30,850 nucleotides of DNA, taken from the IMG/VR virus record IMGVR_UViG_3300037042_000209, positions 1-30,850 of that record; one strand, written 5' to 3'. Below, piece after piece: positions 13,329 to 21,313 of the stretch. The position numbers and the translations under genes were made by a program. Source of the stretch: a virus. The first letter of the stretch is position 1; each line of letters opens with the position of its first letter. The notes beneath the pieces are model-generated. The model did not search any database, was not told the origin of the DNA, and was given only the letters and a program-made list of their open reading frames with translations.

Positions 13329-13499
13329 ATGGAAGCACTGAATTTGCACAAGGCAATGGCGATGGGCAAGGGCTACCCTACATCACAGGGCGGTAGCGGC
13401 AAGGATCCATCCCCAAAAGCACCGAAACCTAGCGGTGACGCTAAGAATCTTACCCGCATGAAATCCTTTGAGGCCAAGACCCCAAAGAGCGGAATGTGA
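13329..13499 (+). CDS. small basic protein after portal
   Basis: A 56-residue protein with AAGGAG (13317-13322) six bases before ATG 13329. It is glycine-, lysine- and proline-rich (GGSGKDPSPKAPKPSGDAKN) and probably disordered. No family recognised. It lies between portal and co-chaperonin genes and overlaps the next gene by four bases. A virion or assembly role is possible from position alone. Confidence 0.6.
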   Translation: MEALNLHKAMAMGKGYPTSQGGSGKDPSPKAPKPSGDAKNLTRMKSFEAKTPKSGM

Positions 13500-13696
13500 T
13501 TGAAAAGGTAATTGGTCGAATTAGGGCGGCGCAACAGCAGGCGGCACTCAATGCGGTGTCGCACCCTCCTGCGCCAGACCAGAATATTGAGTATTTGTAC
13601 GGTCAGAGGGTCGGTTATTACGCCGGACTAGACCGCGCCCTGCAAGAGATCAATGAGATCCTGCGGGACAGGGACGAGAAGGACGCAAAGCTTTAA
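13496..13696 (+). CDS. hypothetical small protein
   Basis: A 66-residue protein starting at GTG 13496 in the stop of the preceding gene. Two helices (IEKVIGRIRAAQQQAALNAV and GLDRALQEINEILRDRDEKD) are joined by a proline-containing loop. The segment YLYGQRVGYYAGLDRALQEI looks like small phage proteins near the portal. Function unknown. Confidence 0.6.
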   Translation: MIEKVIGRIRAAQQQAALNAVSHPPAPDQNIEYLYGQRVGYYAGLDRALQEINEILRDRDEKDAKL

Positions 13697-13719
13697 CAAC
13701 CCAGCATTGGAGAACGAAA

Positions 13720-14139
13720 ATGCTATTAGAAACGCCGTTGGAAATGGAATTTGACTCGCTAGAGGACGCTTTCCCAGAGGTTGAGTGTGGGATTGAGCCG
13801 ATGGGAAGCCGGGTGATTGTCCAGATCCGCAGAGCAAAGCAGCAAACAAAGAGTGGACTCTACATTCCAGAGGAAGCTCGCAAGACTGAGGCAAGCAACA
13901 CGCAAGTGGCGAAGGTTGTGGCGGTTGGTACGCTGGCATACCGGAACCGGAACACGATGGAGATGTGGCCTGAAGGCGCATGGTGCGCTGTTGGCGACTT
14001 TGTCCGCAGCCCAAAGTACGGCGGTGATCGCTGGACAGTCAAATTGGGTGACGAGGAGATCGAGTTTGCGATGTTTGATGACCTGAACATTCTTGGGCGC
14101 GTTAAAGGCGATCCACGGAAGATCAGAGCATTTATCTAA
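13720..14139 (+). CDS. GroES-like co-chaperonin (Cpn10 fold)
   Basis: This 139-residue protein matches the GroES fold. IEPMGSRVIVQIRRA corresponds to the first strand (GroES: PLHDRVIVKR). QTKSGLYIPEEARKTEAS is the mobile-loop region with a G-L-Y-I-P tip in place of GGIVL. QVAKVVAVGTLAYRN and GDFVRSPKYGGDRWTV continue the barrel. FAMFDDLNILGRV is the final dipped strand. Compared with GroES (97 residues) it has about 25 extra N-terminal residues and a short C-terminal tail. It should cap host GroEL to fold capsid protein, as gp31 does in T4. Its place between portal and scaffold supports that. Confidence 0.88.
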   Translation: MLLETPLEMEFDSLEDAFPEVECGIEPMGSRVIVQIRRAKQQTKSGLYIPEEARKTEASNTQVAKVVAVGTLAYRNRNTMEMWPEGAWCAVGDFVRSPKYGGDRWTVKLGDEEIEFAMFDDLNILGRVKGDPRKIRAFI

Positions 14140-14158
14140 CGGCTGAAAGGAGTCGATA

Positions 14159-15097
14159 ATGAGTACCAACACGAATGAGGCACTCGTCGAAGATGATGGC
14201 GACGAGGTAAAGGGTCAAGAATACGTTGCCGTTGAGGATGACGAGAAGTCTGGGGCTAGCGCCGAGGACAGTCGCCTTGATGGTGAGGACGATGGCGAAG
14301 ATGCAAGGCTAGATTCGGATAACGAAGACCGCGAAGACCTGCGCCGCCGTCGCCGTGAAGAGAAGGCAGAGCGTTCCCAGCGCCGCAAGGCTGCGATGGA
14401 GCGTGATAAGGCTGAGTTAGACCAGTTGCGCCGTGACAATGCCATGCTTTCCCAGAGAATGCAGGCAATTGAGCGTCGTTCGGCTAATTCTGATGCTAAC
14501 GCCTTGGAAGCCCGCTTGCGGGAGTCTGAGGAAGAGGTTAGAGCCGCTGAATATGTAATCTCGCAGGCCGTCAATGCTGGTAACGGTGAGGATGTAGCCA
14601 AGGCGATCCGTATCCGTGATGAGGCGATTGCCCGTTCCCGTGAGTTGACGGTCGCGCAGATGCAGATGAAGCAGCAGCGTCAGCCGCAGCAGCCTAAGCA
14701 GGAACAGGGCTTGCTGGATCCGATTGGTCACAGGCTGGCGCAGGATTGGGCAAAGATCAATTCTTGGTTTGACCCAGATGGTAAGGATGAGCGGTCGAAA
14801 GAAGTGATGAAAATTGACCAAGAACTGATAAATGATGGCTATAATCCTAACAGTCTAGAATATTGGAACGAACTGACCTCGTTGACTCGCAATCTGGCTC
14901 CTAACCGCCGCTCGCAATCTAAGGGTGGCCCACGGATGGGATCGGGCAACGAGAGAAGTCAAGGTTCAAGCCGTAACGAAGTTTATATTTCACCTGAGCG
15001 CAAGGCTGCAATGATTGAGGTTGGCGCATGGGAAGACCCCGTCCGTAGGCAGCGAATGCTAAAGCAATACGCTGAATGGGACAGGAACAATAAATAA
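14159..15097 (+). CDS. scaffolding protein
   Basis: A 312-residue, highly charged protein with the usual scaffold profile. An acidic disordered N-terminus (1-60) is followed by long coiled-coil segments rich in R, E and Q (about 62-165). A Q/P-rich linker leads to a C-terminal basic region (SRNEVYISPERKAAMIEVGA) that in scaffolds binds the capsid protein. The segments GLLDPIGHRLAQDWAKINSW and SLEYWNELTSLTRN are typical of capsid-assembly proteins beside this capsid type. Good ribosome site (AAAGGAG) before ATG 14159. No protease motif is seen, so it is probably expelled or cleaved by another protein. Confidence 0.82.
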   Translation: MSTNTNEALVEDDGDEVKGQEYVAVEDDEKSGASAEDSRLDGEDDGEDARLDSDNEDREDLRRRRREEKAERSQRRKAAMERDKAELDQLRRDNAMLSQRMQAIERRSANSDANALEARLRESEEEVRAAEYVISQAVNAGNGEDVAKAIRIRDEAIARSRELTVAQMQMKQQRQPQQPKQEQGLLDPIGHRLAQDWAKINSWFDPDGKDERSKEVMKIDQELINDGYNPNSLEYWNELTSLTRNLAPNRRSQSKGGPRMGSGNERSQGSSRNEVYISPERKAAMIEVGAWEDPVRRQRMLKQYAEWDRNNK

Positions 15098-15123
15098 TGC
15101 AACTCGCTGATAAGGAGTGAGAA

Positions 15124-15654
15124 ATGAGTGACGAAAGACTGAAGAAAATCGCAGACCCTGCCCGCCAATCGCGAGCCTCGCAGAATCGTGAGGTTACTGA
15201 GAATCGTGAGGTATCTGATGATGACCGAGTCGAGATGTTTAGGCATCAATTTTTTCAAAGCGCATTACCTGACTTACCGAAAATTGATGGGTATCACACT
15301 TGCTGGTTGACCACAACAAACCCACGCGACACGATTCAATCTCGTACTCGCCTTGGATATGAGCCTGTAAAGCCGGAAGACATTCCCGGCTGGGAATACG
15401 CCACCATTAAAACTGGTGAGTACGCTGGGTTCATCGGGGTCAACGAGATGCTGGCTTTTAAGCTTCCACTGCGTCTATATCAGATGTTTATGGAAGAGGC
15501 TCACTTTAATGCGCCTGCGCGTGAAGATGAGAAGCTAGTAGCCATGACTGAAGGTATGCGAGAGCAAGTCGAACGGGCTGGTGGGAAACTCATTGAGGGT
15601 GACGGTATGCAGGATTTGCGCTACGTTCCTGAGCGCCCTGTCTTTACTGATTAA
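15124..15654 (+). CDS. conserved protein between scaffold and capsid genes
   Basis: A 176-residue protein with a recognisable middle: FFQSALPDLPKIDGYHTCWL, TTNPRDTIQSRTRLGYEPVK, and PEDIPGWEYATIKTGEYAGF followed by IGVNEMLAFKLPLRLYQMFM. This is a common unnamed protein in the same position in other phages. The N-terminus is disordered and contains a tandem QNREVT/ENREVS duplication (NREV twice). A structural or assembly role is inferred from its fixed position between scaffold and capsid genes. No enzymatic motif seen. Confidence 0.82.
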   Translation: MSDERLKKIADPARQSRASQNREVTENREVSDDDRVEMFRHQFFQSALPDLPKIDGYHTCWLTTTNPRDTIQSRTRLGYEPVKPEDIPGWEYATIKTGEYAGFIGVNEMLAFKLPLRLYQMFMEEAHFNAPAREDEKLVAMTEGMREQVERAGGKLIEGDGMQDLRYVPERPVFTD

Positions 15655-15701
15655 TGATTAGGGTGCAAGGGTTTGATATGACATATTTTTAAGGAAATAT
15701 T

Positions 15702-16265
15702 ATGTCGAACACTGTTAATGCACCATTCGGGCTTCGTCCCGTGTACCACCCAAGTGGTTTCGTGCGTCCGCAGGCTTTCACAATGACTGATAGCTACAAT
15801 ACAACAATATTGCAGAATCAGCCCGTGAAACTCTCTGCTGACGGCGTAATCGTACCTGCGGCAATTGGCGATCCATTCATTGGTACTTTCCAAGGTATTG
15901 AATTCACCGATTCTGACGGTCGCCGTCGCGTATCCAATAAGCACATTGCAAACAATGTGGCTACAAACATTATTGCCTACGCAACTTCTGATCCGTTGAT
16001 TGTGTATGAAATTCAATCAAACGCTGCCATCAACGTAACCAATATCAGCAACCAATTCGACACAGGCACAATCACCGCTGGCTCTGCAGTCACTGGTCTG
16101 AGTGCTGTTGTGCTGGATGTTTCTACTGTTACTACGTCAGGTAGCGCACAATTGCGTCTGATCGGGATTACACCCGGCCCAGATAACGCATTCGGTGATA
16201 CTTATGTGATCTGCCAAGTTGAGATCTCTGAGCATCAATATGTTGCTGACAAAGTCGCATTCTAA
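15702..16265 (+). CDS. probable head decoration / minor capsid protein
   Basis: A 187-residue beta-rich protein beginning MSNTVNAPFGLRPVYHPSG, a start I associate with small virion proteins next to the major capsid gene. It has a run of short strands (VKLSADGVIVPAA, PFIGTFQGIEFTD, SAQLRLIGITPGPDN) and almost no helix, as in capsid cement proteins. Its gene is 12 bases before the major capsid gene. A terminator after that gene makes them one late transcript. Decoration function is inferred from fold type and position. Confidence 0.7.
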   Translation: MSNTVNAPFGLRPVYHPSGFVRPQAFTMTDSYNTTILQNQPVKLSADGVIVPAAIGDPFIGTFQGIEFTDSDGRRRVSNKHIANNVATNIIAYATSDPLIVYEIQSNAAINVTNISNQFDTGTITAGSAVTGLSAVVLDVSTVTTSGSAQLRLIGITPGPDNAFGDTYVICQVEISEHQYVADKVAF

Positions 16266-16277
16266 GGAGAGCGGATT

Positions 16278-17309
16278 ATGAATAAGTTCCTATCTACCGC
16301 TTTTTCGAAGGTTAGCGGCTTCGTCAAGAGTATTGGTCATAGCATTAATGATGCCCTGTTTGGCCTTATGGTCAAAAGCGGTCTCATCATGTGCGCTGTG
16401 CCAATGCGTTCCACCGACTTCCGCTCGATTGTTGAGCCGATTCTGAACGAAGAGTTCGACGGTATCTACGATCAACGCGCTGACGAGTGGAAACAAGTAT
16501 TTACCCAGCGTCAAGGCATTCCTCGTAATTACCACGAGGAACCAGTCCTGTACGGTTTTGGTGCTGCACCAGAACTGCCAGACGGTATGCCAGTGACGTA
16601 TCAGGCTGGTGGTGTTCTGTTTAACGCACGTTACGTTTACAAAGTCTTTGGCCTTGCATTTGCTCTGACCAAAGTCCTCGTAGAAGACGGCGACCACATC
16701 TCTATCGGTCAGACCTATGCCAAGCACTTGGCTCAGTCGCTGATTGAGACTAAGGAAACCCTGTGCGCTAACATCCTGAACCGTTCGTTTACTGGCGGCG
16801 CTTATGCTGGCGGTGACGGCGTGTCTCTGGTTAACACAGCACACCCAATTGCTGTTGGTACGTTCTCCAACCAGTTGACCACTCCTGCGGCTCTGTCGCA
16901 GACCTCGCTTGAGCAGATCCTGATTCAGATTCGCAACGCTGTTGACAACAACGGTAAGCGTATCCGCCTGAATCCTGAGAAGCTCGTTGTCAGCCCATCG
17001 AACGTCTTCCAAGCAGAAGTTCTGCTGAAGTCTGTTCTTCGTGCTGGTAGCGGCAACAACGACATCAACCCAGTTAAGTCAATGGGTATGTTGGGTGGCG
17101 GTCAAGCTAACCTGTCCCGTCTGACTTCGACTACCGCTTGGTGGATCAAGACTGACGCTAAGGTCGGTCTGCAACTGATGATGCGTCGTGCGCTTGAGAA
17201 ATCGATGGAAGGTGATTTCGAGACCGATTCGATGCGTTATAAAGCTACCGAGCGTTACATTCCGGGCTTTACTGATCCTCGTACCGTTTACGGTACAGCA
17301 GGTATCTAA
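16278..17309 (+). CDS. major capsid protein, HK97 fold
   Basis: This 343-residue protein is the main shell protein. Recognisable parts are the N-arm helix [20 protein letters not shown], the long spine-helix area ([20 protein letters not shown]), and [20 protein letters not shown] followed by LVNTAHP. The A-domain piece is [20 protein letters not shown]. Near the end, the [20 protein letters not shown] and [20 protein letters not shown] segments are typical of phage and Mu-type capsid proteins. It has a strong AAGGAG site (16264-16269). An unusual 42-residue hydrophobic N-terminal extension precedes the conserved start (see findings). The gene is closed by a strong terminator. Confidence 0.9.
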   Translation: MNKFLSTAFSKVSGFVKSIGHSINDALFGLMVKSGLIMCAVPMRSTDFRSIVEPILNEEFDGIYDQRADEWKQVFTQRQGIPRNYHEEPVLYGFGAAPELPDGMPVTYQAGGVLFNARYVYKVFGLAFALTKVLVEDGDHISIGQTYAKHLAQSLIETKETLCANILNRSFTGGAYAGGDGVSLVNTAHPIAVGTFSNQLTTPAALSQTSLEQILIQIRNAVDNNGKRIRLNPEKLVVSPSNVFQAEVLLKSVLRAGSGNNDINPVKSMGMLGGGQANLSRLTSTTAWWIKTDAKVGLQLMMRRALEKSMEGDFETDSMRYKATERYIPGFTDPRTVYGTAGI

Positions 17310-17315
17310 ACCTAG

Positions 17316-17340
17316 CTAGGGGCTTCGCGCCCCTAGTTTT
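17316..17340 (+). terminator. strong intrinsic terminator after the capsid gene
   Basis: CTAGGGGC (17316-17323), loop TTCGC, GCCCCTAG (17329-17336), then TTTTATTTT. Eight perfect pairs and a good T tract, seven bases after the capsid stop. Expected to shape the high capsid-to-tail transcript ratio. Confidence 0.9.
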
Positions 17341-17374
17341 ATTTTACTTTGTCAAGCTTTTCAAGGAGAAGACA

Positions 17375-18352
17375 ATGCCTCAGTTTTCAGATGACCTTTT
17401 TCTAGGTTCCGCTATCACTGTTCAGGGTACGGATGCTTACCCTACTGTTTCAACTTTTACTGGCTCAATTGCTACCACTACATTAACTGTCACCGAAATG
17501 CTTTCTGGTGACCCAATTACTGTTGGTATGTTTATTGACAGTTCAACGTCACTTACTAACGGAACCTACATTACCGCTTTCGGTACGGGTTCTGGCGGTA
17601 CAGGCACTTACACCGTAAGCGCTTCACAAACCGTAGCAAGCTCCACAATCGTTGGTTCTGGTAATGCTTTCTTGCAAAACCCGTCTCCAATGAGCGTAGG
17701 TGTTGGCCCACTAGGTCGCATTTATTTTTGGGACGTTGTGCCACAACCAAAACTGACAACCAATATTGTTGCCGCTGTCATTACAACTGCTACCACGCTC
17801 ACGCTTGCCGCAGGCGCAGGGGTGACATCAGTAACCACATATAGTGGCACAACAGGCTTGCAACTTGACTGCCCTCGTGCTGTTTCTACGACTACAGGTG
17901 CTGGTAGCCCAACTAGTGTCAACATTACTGTTTCTGGTTACGACTACTACGGTCAAGCCATGAGCGAGGTGATTGCGACAGGTACAGCGGCGTCAACAAC
18001 CGTTAATGGTAAAAAAGCCTTTTACCAAATTACCAGTGTTGTTTCTTCTGGCGCAAGCGTGGTAACTGTTGCGGTAGGTACAACCGACATCTTGGGTGCG
18101 CCATTGCGTATCACTGATAGGGGCTACGTCACTCGCGCTGGCTGGGACAATACCTTGGCTGAAGATGCTGGAACTATGACTGTTGCCGCTACCGCCACAG
18201 CAACCACAACCACTGGTGATGTGAGAGGTACTTATTTGCCCTCGTCAGCTTGTGACGGTATCAAGCGTCTCGTAATGGGGATAGGCTTGCCAGCAATTGC
18301 GGTTGGCCCAAATGCCACTCGCGTTGGCGCTCTTGGTGTGACTCAAGCGTAA
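17375..18352 (+). CDS. beta-rich structural protein with an inserted repeat module
   Basis: A 325-residue protein that is almost wholly T-, S-, V- and G-rich beta sequence. Residues 26-96 form a discrete module ending [18 protein letters not shown], which occurs again in the tail protein at 24693-25589. The remaining body ([18 protein letters not shown], later [14 protein letters not shown] and [15 protein letters not shown]) looks like a virion surface protein. It follows the capsid terminator with AAGGAG close to ATG 17375. A head fibre, head-tail completion or decoration role is possible; I cannot distinguish between them. Confidence 0.7.
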   Translation: MPQFSDDLFLGSAITVQGTDAYPTVSTFTGSIATTTLTVTEMLSGDPITVGMFIDSSTSLTNGTYITAFGTGSGGTGTYTVSASQTVASSTIVGSGNAFLQNPSPMSVGVGPLGRIYFWDVVPQPKLTTNIVAAVITTATTLTLAAGAGVTSVTTYSGTTGLQLDCPRAVSTTTGAGSPTSVNITVSGYDYYGQAMSEVIATGTAASTTVNGKKAFYQITSVVSSGASVVTVAVGTTDILGAPLRITDRGYVTRAGWDNTLAEDAGTMTVAATATATTTTGDVRGTYLPSSACDGIKRLVMGIGLPAIAVGPNATRVGALGVTQA

Positions 18353-18358
18353 TTAGAC

Positions 18359-18383
18359 GGCGGGGGCTTCGGCTCCCGTCTTA
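18359..18383 (+). terminator. probable intrinsic terminator with TTCG loop
   Basis: GGCGGGGGC (18359-18367), TTCG, GCTCCCGTC (18372-18380), nine pairs including two G-T wobbles, followed by TTACTT. Weaker T tract than the capsid terminator. Confidence 0.65.
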
Positions 18384-18397
18384 CTTAGGAGCTATTA

Positions 18398-18796
18398 ATG
18401 GCAAACGTGCTTACAAGTCAAACCATCCTTGATGGAGAGCGTTTGGCTATTATTAAAGTTACTGGTCTGGTTGATACCGCAGAAACTGGTGTAATTAAAG
18501 TTGATGTGTCTACACTAAACCCTCAAGGTGCATTGGCCTGTACTGGGTGCAAGTTAAATAAAATTTGGTATCAAACTCATGGTTGTGAGGTGGAGTTGCA
18601 ATATGCTGCAACAACCTCTGTAATGATTATTGCCATCCCGCAAAATAATAGTTATTTTATGGATTACAGTATGTTTGGCGGTATTCCAAACAACGCTGGT
18701 GCTGGAAAGACTGGCGACATTACATTTACCACGCGAAATGTATCTGCTAACGATACATACTCAATCGTAATGGAAGTCATTAAGACTTACGGCTGA
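18398..18796 (+). CDS. small structural protein (hypothetical)
   Basis: A 132-residue beta-rich protein: LAIIKVTGLVDTAETGVIKV, CKLNKIWYQTHGCEVELQYA, SVMIIAIPQNNSYFMDYSMF, and GDITFTTRNVSANDTYSIVM. Strand after strand with few charges fits a small virion protein. It contains cysteines at 48, 51 and 63. TAGGAG precedes ATG 18398. It lies between a terminator and the long fibre-like gene. No family recognised with confidence. Confidence 0.65.
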   Translation: MANVLTSQTILDGERLAIIKVTGLVDTAETGVIKVDVSTLNPQGALACTGCKLNKIWYQTHGCEVELQYAATTSVMIIAIPQNNSYFMDYSMFGGIPNNAGAGKTGDITFTTRNVSANDTYSIVMEVIKTYG

Positions 18797-18798
18797 TC

Positions 18799-20811
18799 AT
18801 GGCATACATAACCATACCAGCGTTACCAGCGGGAACCGCGCTTACTGGCCTTGAGCAGTTTGAGTCAGTTCAATCATCGGTATCGGTCAAGCTGACCGCA
18901 AACCAGATGAAGACGTTTGTTTCTGTCAATCCGACATTTACTGTGTCCGATGCTGCGACTAATACGGTATCAAATGCAGCGATTTTCCAGCACGATACGT
19001 CGGGAACTGTTGCCGCTGGTTTTGGTACTGGCATTCAGTTTAATTCTGAGAATGCTGTTGGCGCTATTGTGGACAGTATGGACATTCAGTCTATCTGTAC
19101 AAACCCAGCATCAGCAGCGGAAGCTTTTGATTACGCATTAAGATTGATAGTTGCGGGTGCTTCGACTGAGGTTGCTCGCATTACTAGCACATATCGTCTT
19201 GGCTTAGGCACAAGCACTCCATCGGCTACTTTCCACGGCATTGCGTCTGACACCAATCTAAATACTGTCACCACTGGCTTGCGCTTAGAGCATCTGACAT
19301 CGTCTGGCTCTGCTGGTAACGGTATCGGTGTTGGCATTGACTTTGTTGCTGAGAATAACGCTGGCGTTGCAAAGCTTGGCGCAAACATTCAAGCGATTGA
19401 GGTAGACGTAGGTACTGGCGCTGAAGACTTTGACCTTGCATTTAATTTGATGCTAAACGGTGCGTCACCCACCGAGGTGATGCGTTTAAAAAGCACTGGT
19501 CGCGTTGGCATTGGTACAGCCAATCCAAACACTGAGCTTGAAGTTCTGTTTGAGGATGCGACAACTAATGCGGCAGTTACTGTTGCTAGGTTTACCCATG
19601 CAACAAGCGGATCCCCAGCGGTTGGTATAGGTACGGCAATCGACTTCTCTACCGAGACTTCGTCAAACGTCTTTAGGACTGGCGGCGCTATTTACTCGGA
19701 AGCCAGAAATGTTGGCTTAGGTGTTGAAGACTTTGATATGGCATTTGCCCTCATGATTGATGGCACTGCTGGTACTGAAGTCATGCGTATTACCAATGAA
19801 AAGTTCTTTGGCATTAATACCGCGACACCGACAACAAGTATTCAGGCGGTTAGAGAGGATGCGGCGACCAACACGGTCACGCCGATGCTGCGCTTGACGC
19901 ACACGACATCCAATACGCCAGCAATTGGTATCGGTACATCGATTCAGTTTGAGACGGAAACATCGAACGGCAACAGTGAGATTGGCGGCGTAATTGAGTC
20001 GGTGGCCTCAGTGGTCAGCGCCCTCACCGAAGAATTTAACATGGTCTTTAGGACTATGTCTGCTGGCGCTGCCGCAAGCGAAAAGCTGCGTGTTGGCGAG
20101 GTAATTTATACGCCCCAGCACATGGGTATTGGTGTAGTCCCTGACAATACTGCTTGGCTCCATACCGGCGCTGGCACTGCTACTACCGCTACGTTTGACC
20201 TTGACCCCGGCGTATTGTTGACTACGCCATTCACTGGTGCGTTTGAGTTTGAGGGTAAGTCTCTGTACTTCACGCCAAACGGCACTGAGCGGGCTGTATT
20301 GCAAGCAGCGCAGATGTATCAGCTTAATGCTGACCGCACTGGTAACGGCGCTATTACGACTATCCAGTCAATTTTTGGTAAGGCTGTGGCTGTGCAGGCG
20401 GGTACTCGTTATCAGTATGAAGTAAACGTCACCATCACCAATACGGCAGCTACTGCAAAGGCGCTGCAATATGCGCTGGCTACTGGCGCTACCTTAACGG
20501 CGCATGATTATGAGGTAATTTCAACTAACGCAACAACAGCAGTAACGCCAGCGTCCGCATCTGTAATGCAAAACCGTATAACTACCGGCTTTAATACTTT
20601 GGTCAACGTGACAGCCACATCCGGTGCTTCCGCAGTTGCTTTTACTGCTCGCATTCGTGGCTCATTTGATGTGAGCGTTGCCGGTACAGTTGACTTTAGC
20701 TTTGGTTTGACTGCGGTTGGTACGGCTGTGGCAATTGTCGCTGGCTCTAACGTAGCTCTGTGGCCTGTTGGCTCCTCTGCTGCTGATACTCAGATTGGTA
20801 ACTGGACATAA
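18799..20811 (+). CDS. fibre-like structural protein with four ~95-residue repeats
   Basis: A 670-residue protein. The N-terminus (MAYITIPALPAGTALTGLEQ) resembles virion-attachment segments of phage fibres. Four tandem repeats follow at about 48-143, 148-244, 250-345 and 352-449. Each has a D-A/T-T-N start, a GIGTxIxF strand, an acidic-aromatic EDFDxAF segment and an ExMRL..xGRxGIGTxxP ending. GIGTxxP is a common joint in phage tail fibres and intramolecular-chaperone proteins. The C-terminal 220 residues are a different beta domain. It is probably a head or tail fibre that contacts the host or stabilises the particle. Six bases separate its ATG from the previous stop codon region. Confidence 0.75.
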   Translation: MAYITIPALPAGTALTGLEQFESVQSSVSVKLTANQMKTFVSVNPTFTVSDAATNTVSNAAIFQHDTSGTVAAGFGTGIQFNSENAVGAIVDSMDIQSICTNPASAAEAFDYALRLIVAGASTEVARITSTYRLGLGTSTPSATFHGIASDTNLNTVTTGLRLEHLTSSGSAGNGIGVGIDFVAENNAGVAKLGANIQAIEVDVGTGAEDFDLAFNLMLNGASPTEVMRLKSTGRVGIGTANPNTELEVLFEDATTNAAVTVARFTHATSGSPAVGIGTAIDFSTETSSNVFRTGGAIYSEARNVGLGVEDFDMAFALMIDGTAGTEVMRITNEKFFGINTATPTTSIQAVREDAATNTVTPMLRLTHTTSNTPAIGIGTSIQFETETSNGNSEIGGVIESVASVVSALTEEFNMVFRTMSAGAAASEKLRVGEVIYTPQHMGIGVVPDNTAWLHTGAGTATTATFDLDPGVLLTTPFTGAFEFEGKSLYFTPNGTERAVLQAAQMYQLNADRTGNGAITTIQSIFGKAVAVQAGTRYQYEVNVTITNTAATAKALQYALATGATLTAHDYEVISTNATTAVTPASASVMQNRITTGFNTLVNVTATSGASAVAFTARIRGSFDVSVAGTVDFSFGLTAVGTAVAIVAGSNVALWPVGSSAADTQIGNWT

Positions 20812-20812
20812 T

Positions 20813-21112
20813 ATGGCGATCATTAAAGGCTGGCATTTTGCAAAGGGTGGTCAGGTCAACCTGACTGCCAAGCACAAGAACCCAGAGGGCGGGTTGAGTC
20901 AGGCTGGTCGTGATGCCTATAATAAGGCTACTGGAAGCAATTTGAAGCCTCCTGTGTCGAAAGACGCAGCGGCTAAGAGTCCAGCCAAGGCTGCGCGTCG
21001 TAGTTCCTTCTGCGCCCGTATGGAAGGCATGAAGTCTAAGTTGACATCGTCTAAAACCGCCAAAGATCCAGACTCACGGATCAACAAGGCACTACGCAAA
21101 TGGGACTGCTGA
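20813..21112 (+). CDS. DUF6321-like basic protein
   Basis: A 99-residue basic protein. Motifs: GWHFAKGGQVNLTAKHKNPE, GRDAYNKATGSNLKPPVS, SSFCARMEGMKSKLTSSKTA, and DPDSRINKALRKWDC. This order matches a small phage protein family I know as DUF6321, of unknown function. ATG 20813 is the family-type start. The high lysine content and the conserved FCARMxGM.. and DPDSRINK.LRKW.C segments suggest nucleic-acid or virion binding. It is the first of three consecutive genes sharing a GG(Q/K)V motif. Confidence 0.8.
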   Translation: MAIIKGWHFAKGGQVNLTAKHKNPEGGLSQAGRDAYNKATGSNLKPPVSKDAAAKSPAKAARRSSFCARMEGMKSKLTSSKTAKDPDSRINKALRKWDC

Positions 21113-21113
21113 C

Positions 21114-21311
21114 ATGATCGGACAAAAAATGGCATTTAAGCAGGGCGGCAAGGTCAAAGCACCTTGGGATAAAGACCGTCCTGATGACCTCCCGAAGCCT
21201 AAAAAGCTATCGTCCGGTCAGAAATCGGCTGCGAAGAAGGCTGCAAAAGCCGCTGGGCGACCCTATCCAAACCTTGTAGACAATATGCGCGTGGCGCAGA
21301 AAAGGAAATAA
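21114..21311 (+). CDS. small basic protein with GGKV motif
   Basis: A 65-residue lysine-rich protein (MIGQKMAFKQGGKVKAPWDK; then SSGQKSAAKKAAKAAGRPYP and NLVDNMRVAQKRK). The end GRPYPNLVDNMRAA-type segment is familiar from environmental phages. It is strongly positive, consistent with binding DNA or the acidic scaffold. It begins just after the stop of the preceding gene and shares the FxxGGKV start motif with its neighbours. Function unknown. Confidence 0.7.
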   Translation: MIGQKMAFKQGGKVKAPWDKDRPDDLPKPKKLSSGQKSAAKKAAKAAGRPYPNLVDNMRVAQKRK

Positions 21312-21313
21312 TC

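Noticed and set aside
14215-14601. Opposite-strand serine-rich frame in the scaffold gene
   Set aside because: Serine and arginine repeats are the reverse reading of the acidic and basic scaffold codons; a shadow.
15655-15701. Late promoter upstream of the decoration protein gene
   Set aside because: TTTGATA and TATTTTT are present but spacing fits no standard promoter; AT-rich leader alone is not enough.
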